A DNA stretch of 64,000 nucleotides from Mixophyes australis. Its lineage: Eukaryota > Chordata > Amphibia > Anura > Limnodynastidae. The notes under the pieces were generated by a model, which saw only the letters and a program-made list of their open reading frames with translations, was not told the DNA's origin and did no database searches. Each line of letters starts with the position of its first letter. Position 1 is the first letter of the stretch. The stretch spans positions 343,089,875-343,153,874 of the forward strand of contig JAVHZZ010000003.1 of NCBI GenBank assembly GCA_036250195.1, in the 5' to 3' direction. Below, piece after piece: positions 11,854 through 22,865 of this stretch. The position numbers and the translations under genes are program-made.

Positions 11854-12477
11854 TAGTCATATTAGTCAGAACGCAAGTCATTCACAGATGTATATACTGT
11901 GTATATTGTGTACTATACTGCTACTTCTGTCAACAAATCAGTTTGTAATGCAAATAAATTGTGTTAGCACAAAACAGGATATAAAAAAATAAAACCATTA
12001 TAAATAGAATATAAATTAGTGCAAATGTGTATACATGATATGCATACTAATGTAGGGACACAAACACCACACGGTTACATGGTTTTATATGTTTTGTTTC
12101 AATATTTGTTTTACAGCTAGCAGCCACAAAAAAAAGCACATTTAGTACAACAGTAAACACAGCAGTTCATTAGTAAGAAAATATATTAGTAATTAATACC
12201 CTACATAACACTTGCAATATGCAATCAGATCTTATGTCAGAATAGATCACTGTGCTTTTTTGAGGTGTACAATCTACACGTGTCAGGATTCACGAGGTGC
12301 CATAATGTGTTTTCTTGCTGTGATCTCAAGAAAAATGACACTGACATGAACATCGGCAGAAACAATCCGTCTCATGTGATATTGGATATTGTTAGAGATA
12401 TGCTGTTTCTGACAATTAAAGATTTTCGCTTATGTTCATATATGCTATACATTATATACAGTGTGTATATATAGGTT

Positions 12478-12487
<10 letters not shown>
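11854..12487. other. Intronic DNA, no recognised feature
   Basis: AT-rich sequence between the two Helitron-like elements. No exon was recognised. Confidence 0.4.

Positions 12488-12514
<27 letters not shown>
12488..12514. repeat. (AT)n microsatellite
   Basis: A short uninterrupted AT tract, 27 bp. Confidence 0.9.
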
Positions 12515-12519
<5 letters not shown>

Positions 12520-12670
12520 ATCATTTTTATATACACAAAAACATATATACTCTATACTCTCCAAATACACAATTAATACTGTTCTAAATACTTCTCTATA
12601 TTATAACCAGGGAATGTTAGTTCTACATATTGCAGTATATGTTAAGCCAACCAACTCACACCAAAGTCTT

Positions 12671-12672
<2 letters not shown>

Positions 12673-12711
<39 letters not shown>
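12673..12711. repeat. (AT)n microsatellite, left flank of the Helitron-like element
   Basis: About 39 bp of AT ending exactly where the TCTA terminus of the Helitron-like element begins. A second TA tract follows the other end at 13337. Confidence 0.95.
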
Positions 12712-12714
<3 letters not shown>

Positions 12715-13334
12715 AATATATATAAGCCTAGCGTCGTGTGTTAGTGTGTGTGTGTATGGAAAAAACTATTTTCTCAGAAAGGGCTCATCCAATTGAACTG
12801 AAATTTGGTATACTGACATTATTTGACAAAAAAATTATAATAGTGAAGTCAGTTTACTTTCATCATCCCCCCTTCCCCCCGTGGGAGGGGTAGTAAAGGC
12901 TAAATTTACGAGTTGAGGGCTCAAACTCTTGACCGTGTGGGTATTTATTTACCAGAGCCTGTGTTTGGTCATGGACAATTGTATGTCGCATTTTCACGAG
13001 TACGGAGAAGCAGTGATGTAAAAGTGCAGGTTATGAATACTGCCCTTCAAGGAAGACTGATTGAGCACAGCGATAAGGAGTTTAGCAGAAACGTTGTGTA
13101 TCGAGAGGTTTTAGAACAGTAAGACGATGGAGATTAAGGATGTGGCGATGAAGATGAAGGATGAGGTGATGGAGAAGAATGATGAGGTGGTGACATGTGG
13201 ACAAAACCACGTTAAAAACGTCGGGAAGTAACGCTCTTCCCCTGAGGAGGCCTGGCCTAGCCCCAAATGCATGACAAGACACCTTAAGTAGCTTGATTTG
13301 ACTAGAATGCATGAGTATCATGCACAGGTTAACT

Positions 13335-13336
<2 letters not shown>
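12712..13336 (+). mobile_element. Helitron/Helentron-like element inserted in (AT)n, internally deleted (625 bp)
   Basis: It starts TCTAATATATATAAGCCTAG and has a 5' region with ccaattgaactgaaatttgg, which resembles the 5' part of many Helentrons. It carries the end of the helicase gene and closes with the same GCATG/CATGC hairpin and AACTTG terminus as 11455-11853. It sits between A and T inside what was a single (AT)n tract (12673-12711 plus 13337-13382). The Rep domain and most of the helicase are missing, so it is non-autonomous. Confidence 0.8.
12913..13122 (+). pseudogene. Helitron helicase C-terminus, remnant
   Basis: This 69-residue frame reads QTLDRVGIYLPEPVFGHGQ then LYVAFSRVRRSSDVKV, and further on RNVVYREVL before its stop. 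That is the end of the Pif1-type helicase of Helitron RepHel proteins, covering the last conserved helicase motifs (the LYVAFSRVR block). The usual KSQGQT lead-in has been replaced by a chance ATG, so the frame is a truncated remnant and not a gene with its own start. A run of GATGA-type codons follows the stop. Confidence 0.88.

Positions 13337-13382
<46 letters not shown>
13337..13382. repeat. (TA)n microsatellite, right flank of the Helitron-like element
   Basis: About 45 bp of TA beginning immediately after the AACTTG terminus. Confidence 0.95.
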
Positions 13383-13383
<1 letters not shown>

Positions 13384-13390
13384 ATCACAG

Positions 13391-13698
13391 CACAAGAAGA
13401 AAAGGGGCGCCACACATAGTGTAATTCATTTAAACAAGTAACAAATATATGGATCCACTGCTAGAAAATGCCCGTGATAAACAAGGTTTTTCAAGAGGTG
13501 ACCTCTTAAAAAAGTATTTTTGGCGTGATGCACCTTTGATGATAAGAAGAGGATCCTGCTGAACATCAGTCTTATGTCCATAAGTTAAGCTGCTATAATT
13601 ATCCCTTTTGGTACGGGCATTTTCTAGCAGTGGATCCATATATTTGTTCACTTGTTTAAAGGAATTACACTATGTGTGGGGCCCCTTTTCTTCTTGTG
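13391..13698. mobile_element. Foldback element with ~80-bp inverted arms
   Basis: The left arm (13391-13471) starts CACAAGAAGAAAAGGGGC. The right arm (13611-13698) ends with the complementary GCCCCTTTTCTTCTTGTG. Both arms share the ggatccactgctagaaaatg block. The 140-bp centre is non-coding. I see no convincing target duplication, so the family is not assigned. Confidence 0.75.
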
Positions 13699-13820
13699 TT
13701 TTGATCTCTAGGTGTGACACTCGCAGACAGGTGTCAATTGATTTGGGAGCTGCCTAAGTATATGTTTTTGTGTTACTTTCACACTTTGATTACTAATAGC
13801 GCCTATAGAGCTTAAACCTT

Positions 13821-13825
<5 letters not shown>

Positions 13826-13874
<49 letters not shown>
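13826..13874. repeat. (TA)n microsatellite
   Basis: An uninterrupted TA tract of about 49 bp following a TTCTG. Confidence 0.95.
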
Positions 13875-13881
<7 letters not shown>

Positions 13882-13965
13882 CTGATGTACTCATTTACTT
13901 GTCACATCTGGCAATTCTACTGTGTTTTACTTACAAATCATACCAAAACAAAGTAGTAACACATC

Positions 13966-14430
13966 GGGTCTCATTTAGAGTCGGACGCAAAGTCCATTTC
14001 AGGTGCATTGTGCACATTTCCACTGACGCGCATGCGCAGTAAGCATCAGTTCCGTCTGCTTTTCAGACGCACTGTACACTTGCGACAGCTTGCGTCTAAG
14101 TATGAGTGAAAGGGTGGAACACGGAGTTATGCAGATGTAACTGTGAATAATTTAGATATTATGGGCGTCTACCCGCAAAAACAACCCTAGTCGGATCAAA
14201 ACGCAGATGGAACACGCATCCAAAAATACTGAAAATGTTCGTCAAGAATTAGGTGGCACAAGTAGTTAGCTAGCTGCGGGAACTGGTCGCAGCTCAGTAG
14301 GGTATTGTGAGTGGGATGTAACAGGGGCTGCATGCCACTCGTAATACCCTACCAAGCTGGGGCACACTCCCACTCTTGCTCTTGCATGTACGTCTTAGAT
14401 GCACATTGCGTCCGACTCTAAATGAAGCCC
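13966..14430. mobile_element. Harbinger-like MITE with GGGTCTCATTTAGAGTCGGA termini (465 bp)
   Basis: Inverted ends: GGGTCTCATTTAGAGTCGGA on the left and TCCGACTCTAAATGAAGCCC on the right, each followed inward by CGCAA or its complement. There is no coding capacity. The GGG...CCC ends recall the GGGCCTGA family but the interiors are unrelated. Flanking triplets are ATC and ACT, so no clear duplication remains. Confidence 0.75.
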
Positions 14431-15514
14431 ACTGTGTCCAAATGACATGAAAATATTCAACTTTTACCTACCTACATCACCCCATGAATGTGTATTGTAA
14501 TATAAAGTATTATGTAAAACCTATGTTTAAAAGTTGGTTTACAAATTTCTAATTAGCAAAATAAAATTATCTAAACATTTTTTCAAATCTCTTTAATTTA
14601 CACCCCCCCAATGTAAAGTTTAAACAAAATTAGGGCGCAGTTGGTCACTCTTCTTGACAACCATCAGCACAATTCACATCTAATTTGCCCCCGATTCTTA
14701 GGTCACACCCATGTTTGTGCCTTTGAATATCAATTCAGCTGCTAAAAATGGAACAGTTGTATGGTGTTTTTTGGTGTCAAGATAATTGCTATTAAATTAT
14801 GTTAAGATATGATTTTTTTGCACAAATGTTTTGTGATGTGTAAAAATGTTTTAGTATACATCTTTTTAATATATTTTCCTCTTGTCTCCCATTCTCATTT
14901 TATTGCTAGCTCAAATTTGCTCAAAGTTCATTTAATATACACCCGCATATATGTATTGTAAGTGATTTGCATAGTGTTCCTTTAGCGCACGGGCACTTTA
15001 ATGTACAGTACGTGTTCCTGTATTGCACATAATGACTATAATTAGATTGTAATTTGCAGTTGATTGAACTCATTTACTTCAGTTGTAGATAAACTGGCTC
15101 ACTTTGTTTAAGCCCTTACTCTAAAATGTTCAGATCTTTTCAACTACAAATTATACCCTTTGGAAAGAGTATAATAAATCAATTTTTTTTCTATTTTTAA
15201 ACATGCCTTTATTGATATTTCAATGAGTAACTGAAGCCATGATACAGCAGCCAAAATCTTATCTTACACATGGCATCTCTCCTGTTGTTGTTGTGCGTAT
15301 AGCTCACTGCAAAAACATGGTATAAGACCAGTGTAAATCTACCCACGCACACACAGATCTGACTGTATCACCACCGCTGAGTAATCCCACTAGTGGAAAT
15401 TTGCCCACAAATGCACATGGTCAGATTGCATTCATCTGGCTATTTAGGCGCAATGCCGCACCATCGGGTTGAAAAAGAACCTTCAAAGTGGCGATTGAAA
15501 AAGATCCACTATGA
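14431..15514. other. Intronic DNA, no recognised feature
   Basis: AT-rich; no repeat relationship or exon recognised. Confidence 0.4.
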
Positions 15515-16358
15515 GGGGGTATTCAATTGTCAGCGAGTTGTTTTTTTTGAGCGTGTTAAGTAATTTTAACGCTCATTTTCGAGCGGGATAACTTTACCCG
15601 CAATTGAATTCCATTTTTAATGCTATGGTTTTTTTCATCAAATGGTCCTCTCGCGCTCCAGTAGAAGGTCTATTGAAAGTATAGGGAGAGGCAGCCTCGT
15701 TAAAAGTTATTCAATTGATTTTTAACGCGGCGGGTAAAGCGAAAATATGCTGTTTTTTCTCGCACCTCCTTGAGGTGTGTTAAAAATAAAAAACCTCTGA
15801 AAAGTATTTGAAATCATGTAAAAGTGCTGAAAAAAAGTTAAACTTATGTTTATCACTAATGCCTAACTTGTGTAAGTTGATTTTCTTGTGAAAAAATATT
15901 GAGATAAAAATAAATAAAAATAAAATAAAAAATAAAATCACTAATTAATTATATTTATGTATGTTTGTGGTACAAATATGAATGTAGTAATGTGTTTTGT
16001 GCATGGTATAGATGATTGTATGGTTAAAAATAGTTCAATAAAAAAATATGCTAAAAGAAAGTACTGTAATGTAGATATTATCAATGTGTATTGCAATCTA
16101 ATGTATAGAAATGTATGTAAAACGTTTTAATTGTGTTATACATGACAGCATTAAAACTCCCCTTCACTCCCCTAAAATCTCGCAAACACAATTTTTAACT
16201 CGCGGGGGCAGCGTTCCCTCTTTTTCAATTGAATTGCACGAGTTTTCCCGCTGGGCTAACTCAAAACGGTCGCTATTGCCGGCAAACACCCAGGGGAAAT
16301 TTTTTTTTTTCAAACCGTGGCTAAAAATAAAATCTCGCTAACAATTGAATACCCCCCC
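15515..16358. mobile_element. Non-autonomous DNA transposon, GGGGGTATTCAATTG termini (844 bp, TSD TGA)
   Basis: The ends are GGGGGTATTCAATTGTCAGC and CTAACAATTGAATACCCCC (with two extra C), flanked on both sides by TGA. Subterminal CGAG/CTCG-rich stretches and scattered 'ttcaattg' blocks are also present. No transposase frame is visible. The same terminal type occurs in the shorter elements at 37628 and 58365, where the flanks are TAA and TTA/TAG. This suggests a PIF/Harbinger-like family. Confidence 0.78.
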
Positions 16359-17837
16359 TGAGAGTTGCTTTGGAGTCCACCCTCGGTACCATTGTTGGTC
16401 AAAGCAACCAAATACAATCACATCATGGGTGCCAAAATAACTATCAACATTTAAAATCCCCACAAAGTTATACACAATAGTAGTACGAAACAGAGGAAAA
16501 AAAAATAAAGAAAAAATATAAATACTGTATTTAATGAATTGACAGGCGTGCACACATCTTAATAGACTTTTAGATACATGATCGTAAAACTAAACTATGC
16601 ACAGATACAAACAGATGTCATACTGTTTAAATGATACATTTTGAAGCAAAACAGGCACTTCCGGAGCCCATGGGGATTTTTAGTCATACAAATGTACAGT
16701 ATTTATCAGACAGAAATAATGGATACTCTAGAAGGAAAGACAAACAGGATATTTAGTTAGTCATAAAAAGGCACAATTAAGAGTTTTGCTTATGCATTTA
16801 GAGTTCATGGATTCTACTAGATGAGAAGAGTGGAATTGTAGCGAAATGCAAAGTTCCACCAACACAATTTTGGAGTTCCGCTTTGTGTCACCGTTCTGCA
16901 GAATGCCCTGCCGCAGTGTCCTTGTACATATGCATGTTGCTGAATTTATGAATAGAGCAGAGATAATAACCATCAATTGCTAATGCTGTGTGATTAGGTT
17001 TGGGTAGGACTAGGAGACAACCAATTTGCAACCAAATGCGCAATGATGTAAATATTCTGTGGAATCGTTTTTTAAAAAAAATTTGTTCATATCTAGGTGA
17101 TTCCTTCTCTATGAGCTCAAATATTTATATTTTTAAGCTCAACTTTTGAAAATGATAATATTACTGATTGTACAGTATATTATATAAAACAGAATTATGT
17201 ATTACATAGAAGGGTGTTGTCCATGTTACAAGTACTGTACACACCTGGGAACTTGATGACTGTGGAAAGCTGGGGACCAAAGTTAGTTCCTGAAGGACCT
17301 CCAGAAATCATCCTGGCCAATTGGACAGGGCTGCATTATAAGACAAAGGAACGTATTTTTATTAAATCGTGTTTTGTCCTGTTTCATTTGCAGTTTGATT
17401 ATCTTGAAACTAGCCAGGGCAAAAAAAATATAGTGCTAATTAAATTAATATTGTGTAGTGTTGTTGTATAGAGAAATATGTGGTACGTTACTATTGATGT
17501 GATGCTTTTTATAGTTTATAGTGTAAGCTTACGGTGGTAGCATTTTGCAGCTATCATAACAAGTCTATCAGATTGAAACCCATGGCTAATGTTAGGACTG
17601 TTAAATTCTGTGTTAATTATAAAATAACAGATATCTCACCGCTGCTTTTCACAGGGTGTAATCACAACACTTATAAGACACATTTTTAAAAACTAATCAG
17701 AAATTTCCAGATTTGGTTTGGCCGAGTGTTGCCGTTTAATGGTATACTTAAGCGACAAACATTATTATTCCTCATTATTTGCAAAACACCAATGTATACA
17801 ACACTGCACAGACAATTCAGTGAAAGAGAAGGACAAC
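16359..17837. other. Intronic DNA, no recognised feature
   Basis: AT-rich; no exon or repeat membership recognised. Short frames at 16761-16976 and 17214-17471 show no domain. Confidence 0.4.
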
Positions 17838-17866
17838 CCTGCTCGCAAGAGCTTACAATCTAGTGG
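17838..17866 (-). mobile_element. L2 3'-UTR fragment
   Basis: The minus strand reads ttgtaagctcttgcgagcag, matching the block just before the tail of the L2 copies at 9290 and 55125. It is only about 29 bp long. Confidence 0.5.
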
Positions 17867-17969
17867 AGGTGGCCGAATAAATCAAAAGGAACTTTTGTGC
17901 TTATTTTGTTGTGTTCCTTTAACTTCTTTCCCCATAGCAAAGAAAGTAAGGTGCTAGCCTTTCTGTGTG

Positions 17970-18165
17970 TAGCCACTAGACATTTATTTTAGGGGGGGGT
18001 GATTTTACATAGCCACGCCCCTTCTTTAATCTGATTGGTTGGTCCAGGTTTACCCCGCCCCTTTCCCCGGTGATCGGACCTCTCCAACGCAATTTAATGG
18101 GATGAAGATTGTTGCTGGGGGAGGGGAGCAATTGCCCCGATCTCCCCTCTCTGGATCTTCCAGTG
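17970..18165. mobile_element. hAT-like MITE, decayed copy of the 25352 family
   Basis: It shares aggggggggtgattt near the left, gagcaattgcccc and ggatcttccagtg near the right, with the element at 25352-25653. The left end is eroded and I find no target duplication. Confidence 0.5.
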
Positions 18166-18984
18166 GGTGCATATGTTCTTACCAAGTAGTCCCACTTGTC
18201 TACAAATGTTTGTCATGTGCTTACACATGTCTGTAAGGGCTCATTCAGACGAATTAGCACATCTGCTGTTCACACAAGCAGCAGTATAAAGGTCAGTCTG
18301 GAGCACTGGACTACTGTTCCTGCTTAGTTTTGACGCATTTTTCTCTGATCCGTAGATTACTGTAGACATGTGAAGAGCTGAGATTTCCATGCACCTGCAC
18401 CAATGATCCTGATACCTGTAACACTGGCACAGACGTTTATCCATGTACTGTTCTATTTGGAGTGCGGCCTCACCATATTCTCTGCATAAGCTCCTGTGGG
18501 TGAACCCTAAATCTTAAGTGTTAGGGCTTAGCAAAAAAAGTGGATTCATACCTCCCAAAATTCTAAATTTTGGTAGGTATGCTTAAATAAATAATGAACC
18601 TATTTGTAAGTAAACAGTCATCTTGCAATAAAGCTAACAGACTGCTCCCCCCCTAAGCCCCAATCCGATTGAGGTACCCCTATAAGTGATTGCACCACAC
18701 CATGAGACCCAGCAATGGCACTGCATGTAGCTATTGGGTCAGTACAACAAGTATTGAAATAACTGTACAACAGTATTACCTTGGCTTATATTAGTCTCTA
18801 TACAGTATAGCAGTAAGGCTCTTATTACAGTGCAATATACACATTTACCCTGAAATGTTATATTCCAGGGAAATTATCCCATAATATGCTACAAATGATT
18901 CCAAAGTATAACATTGTCTTGATTATACCCATTAGAAATCAATTCACAATTGATTATTTTTGTAAGTTTATATAAATTGCATTG

Positions 18985-18986
<2 letters not shown>
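18166..18986. other. Intronic DNA, with one minimal MITE remnant
   Basis: Apart from a 35-bp palindrome at 18547-18581 nothing is recognised. Confidence 0.4.
18547..18581. repeat. 35-bp palindrome made of two fused MITE ends
   Basis: CATACCTCCCAAAATT and AATTTTGGTAGGTATG face each other almost without spacer. The outer sequence CATACCTCCCAA is the same as the terminus of the element at 36669. Confidence 0.65.

Positions 18987-19044
<58 letters not shown>
18987..19044. repeat. (AT)n microsatellite
   Basis: About 57 bp of AT without interruption. Confidence 0.95.
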
Positions 19045-19047
<3 letters not shown>

Positions 19048-19659
19048 TGAAACCTATGTTTGTGTTTAAACATAAAATGCAAGGAAGAGAAATAATAGTA
19101 ATAATACAATACTAGTTAAAAGCCCATCAAAATGCTGGAAAAAAATAATAGTGTTTTTTGAATGTTCAGCCTGTCCTTTCATTAAGTGCTCAATAACTGG
19201 GGCAGACCTTATTATTTTCTCTGTGATGAGCAATTTGCATGGTGATGACAATTACGTTCACGTTCTCTTTGGTCATCAGTCATAGTTTGTCTTCAGGCTT
19301 TACCCCGCTCCGCCCTTTGTCTTTTTGCTGCTTTGTGCTGTGCAGTTACTCCCACAGCAGACATTTGGCTTTTAGGTGGCATCACAGTTACACTTTGTTG
19401 CTTAAATTAATTAGTATATTTCTATTAATTTTACACTAATAAAACGAATGGATAGAAAATCCAGTCAATTTGGAATAGCAAAGGTCGTTATAAATGGTAA
19501 CTACCACACATGACAACTAAATGGACCAAACAAAATAAGCCCAAGAAATTAGGAAAATCTAGTCAGTAGAAATAGTCAAGTACACAAAAGAGTCAAACAT
19601 TTTGCCAAATTTGTTTGTGTGTTTTGTGTGTATATTTATAGAGGTGAGGAGCAGTGTTA

Positions 19660-19720
<61 letters not shown>

Positions 19721-20630
19721 CTTTAAAAGTAATTTCATTAGTTAAAACATAAAAAATATAGAAATATATCTTCTGGATGTACATGAAATTGATATGTTCT
19801 GTATCTAAACATGACATTTGATATAGACACAGATAATTGTGTTACCACTGCACAGACCACACAAAAATATTATCTGACACTAATTAGTATAATCCTAAAA
19901 CATGAAGGTGTCTGGTTACTAAATTGTGCCCAGACAAACACTTTATTACAGGAACACTATGTCTTTATTGTATGTTATTTATTTTTTTATGTGTTAAATC
20001 TTGCTATATCATTTACTAAAGGTCGGGGAGAGGGGATCCTTTATCAGAGGTGCATTCCATGTGTTACTATTTTTGGAAGTGTGGCATCTTAGTGCACACG
20101 CCCTTTTTGTTATTTTGTATTTTTTCCTGTTTCTTAGTGCTGCAGATATTTATTTTCTACTTCACGTCTCAGATGTGTTTCACATTTTTTTATAAACAGA
20201 AAGTAAACCCGTGTGGCAGGAATATTTCTGAGCCCATTAAAGTCATCCTATACTTCTTTCTCGATCCTAAATACTATAATGGGGTATTATCTATAATCAG
20301 TCTGGTCCTATTTAGGTCTCACAATCTTGGTGCCCTTATGTTAGGAAAGTCTTCAACCATGATATCTCAGTAATCGTTCATTCTGCTTTTGCTGCTGACA
20401 GGAGAATTTTAGACTGAAACTTATGAATAGACAGTCACTCTCAGCATCTTCCTAACTATCTTCTAAAATATTGCTGTTTAGGGTAGAAAGCATAACATTA
20501 AATATTTAATATAGGTGGCAATTTCTTTTAAATATGTCATTTGTTGTTAAATCAGGACAAATTTGAGCATGGACATAAATAAATATATATATTTGGAATA
20601 CAATACCTGGGGAAGGAGGTTACAAACAAA
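19045..20630. other. Intronic DNA with one (AT)n tract
   Basis: No repeat family member or credible exon was seen. Overlapping short frames at 19811-20373 lack domains and are judged to be chance. Confidence 0.4.
19662..19718. repeat. (AT)n microsatellite
   Basis: About 56 bp of AT without interruption. Confidence 0.95.
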
Positions 20631-20957
20631 GGGCCTGATTCATTAAGGATCTTAACTTGAGAGACTTCTTATTTCAGTCTCCTGGACAAAACCATGTTAC
20701 AATGCAAGGGGTGCAAATTAGTATTCTGTTTTGCACATAAGTTAAATCCTGCCTGTTTTTTCATGTAGCCCACAAATATCAACTTTAAATTTCAGTGTAC
20801 AAATAAGCTATCAAGTATTTGTGTGCTACATGAAAAAACAGTCAGTATTTAATTATGTGCAAAACAGAATACTAATTTGCACCCCTTGGATTGTAACATG
20901 GTTTTGTCCAGGAGACTGAAATAAGAAGTTTCTCAAGAAACTCAATGAATCAGGCCC
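20631..20957. mobile_element. GGGCCTGATTCATTAAGG MITE, symmetric copy (copy B)
   Basis: It has the family termini (GGGCCTGATTCATTAAGG and CTCAATGAATCAGGCCC). Unlike the other four copies, both halves are the same half in inverted order: blocks such as aaaccatgttacaatg, tgcaaattagtattctg and ttgtgtgctacatg appear on both arms. The result is an almost full-length palindrome with arms of roughly 145 bp. Flanking triplets are AAA and AAG, an imperfect duplication. Confidence 0.85.
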
Positions 20958-22245
20958 AAGGTTCATACGAACAATAACACACAGCATTCAATCAAACATT
21001 AACTAGTGTTAGACAATTAAATACAAATATCTGGTTGCTAAGGGTTACTTCAAATCTGCATTTTGTTGGTAAGTATCCTCTTATTTGTCAATAATATTTA
21101 TCCATGGGTTTTAGTTGCTAAGCACTGAATGTTGTACTCAACCATGCAAATGTTAGATGGGGTTATTATTATTTTATTCTGCATCCGTTGCAATTTTTCC
21201 ATTATGCTGCTAGACAGGAATATAAAGTATTTGCCATAGCAAAATGAGAACCCTACGTTTATTTCCCGTGCTTGCATAGAACGAGAGCCGGACAATTGTA
21301 CAGATACATTTCCTGGGGAGTATAATTGTCTGTTGTTCCATGGTAGGTGGACTAGCGCAGGAACAAAAACAGATCTCGATAATCCACAGAGCTTAATGCC
21401 TCCTTCACACTATATCTAATATCATATTATTTTTATCTTTTTTCCCCCAGCACAGACATGATTGAAATTTTAATGAAGAAATAAAAAAGATATTGTGAAA
21501 ACCACCAGGGAACAGGGAGAGAGGAAAATGCTGGCACAATACAAGTGATCTAAGTCATACTAAGAAATCTGCCACAAATCACTTTATCAAGGAAAAAAAA
21601 AAGATTTCAGTTTTGTGCTATAAATAAAGAAAGTATAAAAACTATTGGAGAAAATGGGGGAACTGACATAATGCTGAATAGATATGACCATTCCAAGAAA
21701 AAAAGACAAGAGAAAGGAAAAAGATAAAGAACTAGGTTTGACATATAACAACTTTTAACAACTTACCTAGAACGGTTATTTTAGAAATTCCGATCCACTA
21801 AATTCACCTTCATTCCATTTGTTTTATCAATGGATCTTGCACTTATTACTTTTAATTTGGATGTACTTAGAAATGTTATTCCTCCTTCCAGTTGGAGGGT
21901 CATACATTAATTACATTTTGTTAGCCTTTCAAATCCAAATTTTGCTGGTGAGCATACATAACGATATATTGAGGTTGATTGATCCACACCGTTTCCTGTC
22001 CTCTATGTGTGGCTAATGTACTTTATATACCAGCCATATCCTCACAAAACCTTATTCGGAGATCCAGAAAGTTGCAAAAACCAGAAAAATAAAAATGATT
22101 GCTGCTACTTGCTATGCATAAGATCTACACAGCTTATTGAGATGAGCATTTTGCTTTTAAATTTTTAAGTTTTAGGCATCTCTAAATTACAGAAAACCCT
22201 TATCAAGAAATCCGTTCCAAATATTTCAGATAACATACCCCATGA
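20958..22245. other. Intronic DNA, no recognised feature
   Basis: No repeat membership or exon recognised. Confidence 0.4.
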
Positions 22246-22414
22246 AGTAAATTTATCAAACTGCTGGTTTTAAAAAGTGGAGCTGTTGCCTATAACAACC
22301 AATTCTAGCTGTCATTTTGTAGAATGTTCTAAATAAATGATAACTACAATCTGATTGGTTGCTATAGGCAACATCTCCACTTTTTGAAAACCCACAGCTG
22401 GATAAATTTACTCC
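22246..22414. mobile_element. MITE, CTGCGGGTTTGAAAAAGTGG family (copy 3)
   Basis: A diverged copy: aactgctggttttaaaaagt on the left and actttttgaaaacccacagc on the right, with the gttgcctata and AATCTGATTGGTTGC blocks inside. Confidence 0.8.
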
Positions 22415-22464
22415 CATATATTTACTGGGTATTACTTTTGCCATGGTCCTACCACTTAAAGTTG

Positions 22465-22865
22465 ACGCAAGCCCTGGGTATGCCCTAGATGGTGCCCCCT
22501 CCCCAACTTGGAAGCAGCGCCCCATCCCTAGGCATCGCTCCGCTGCCCTTTCCATTTCTTACCTTGGCAAGTGGGATGTGGGAACGGCAACCTTGGCTCC
22601 TCAGATTGGTAGTGTGGCGCATCATAGCCAAGCGCCATACTCCCAGCGTAACACTGACATGGAGGAGAAGCAGCCAGCAGCTTCATATGTAAGAAGCTGC
22701 TGGCTGCTTCTCATTCATGTCATTGTCTGGTGTGGGGGCACCACAAAGGGATTAAAAACACTGGATGAGTGATATTATGTCACTCAGTCAACGTTTTAGT
22801 TGCCTCCTAACCATTGGTGCCCTAGTCAACTGCCTAAATTCGCCTAACGGTAGTGCAGACCCTGC
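22465..22865. mobile_element. hAT-like non-autonomous element, related to 38656-38996
   Basis: Blocks shared with 38656-38996 include ccctgggtatgccctag near the left, catcatagccaagcgcca, cactggatgagt and cctaaccattggtgcccta. Both copies contain self-complementary sequence; here it includes a 20-bp perfect hairpin at 22665-22712. The ends are eroded and I cannot fix the target duplication. No coding capacity. Confidence 0.65.
22665..22712. repeat. Perfect 20-bp inverted repeat, 8-nt loop
   Basis: GAGAAGCAGCCAGCAGCTTC (22665-22684) is exactly complementary to 22693-22712, with loop ATATGTAA. It lies within the hAT-like element. Confidence 0.95.
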
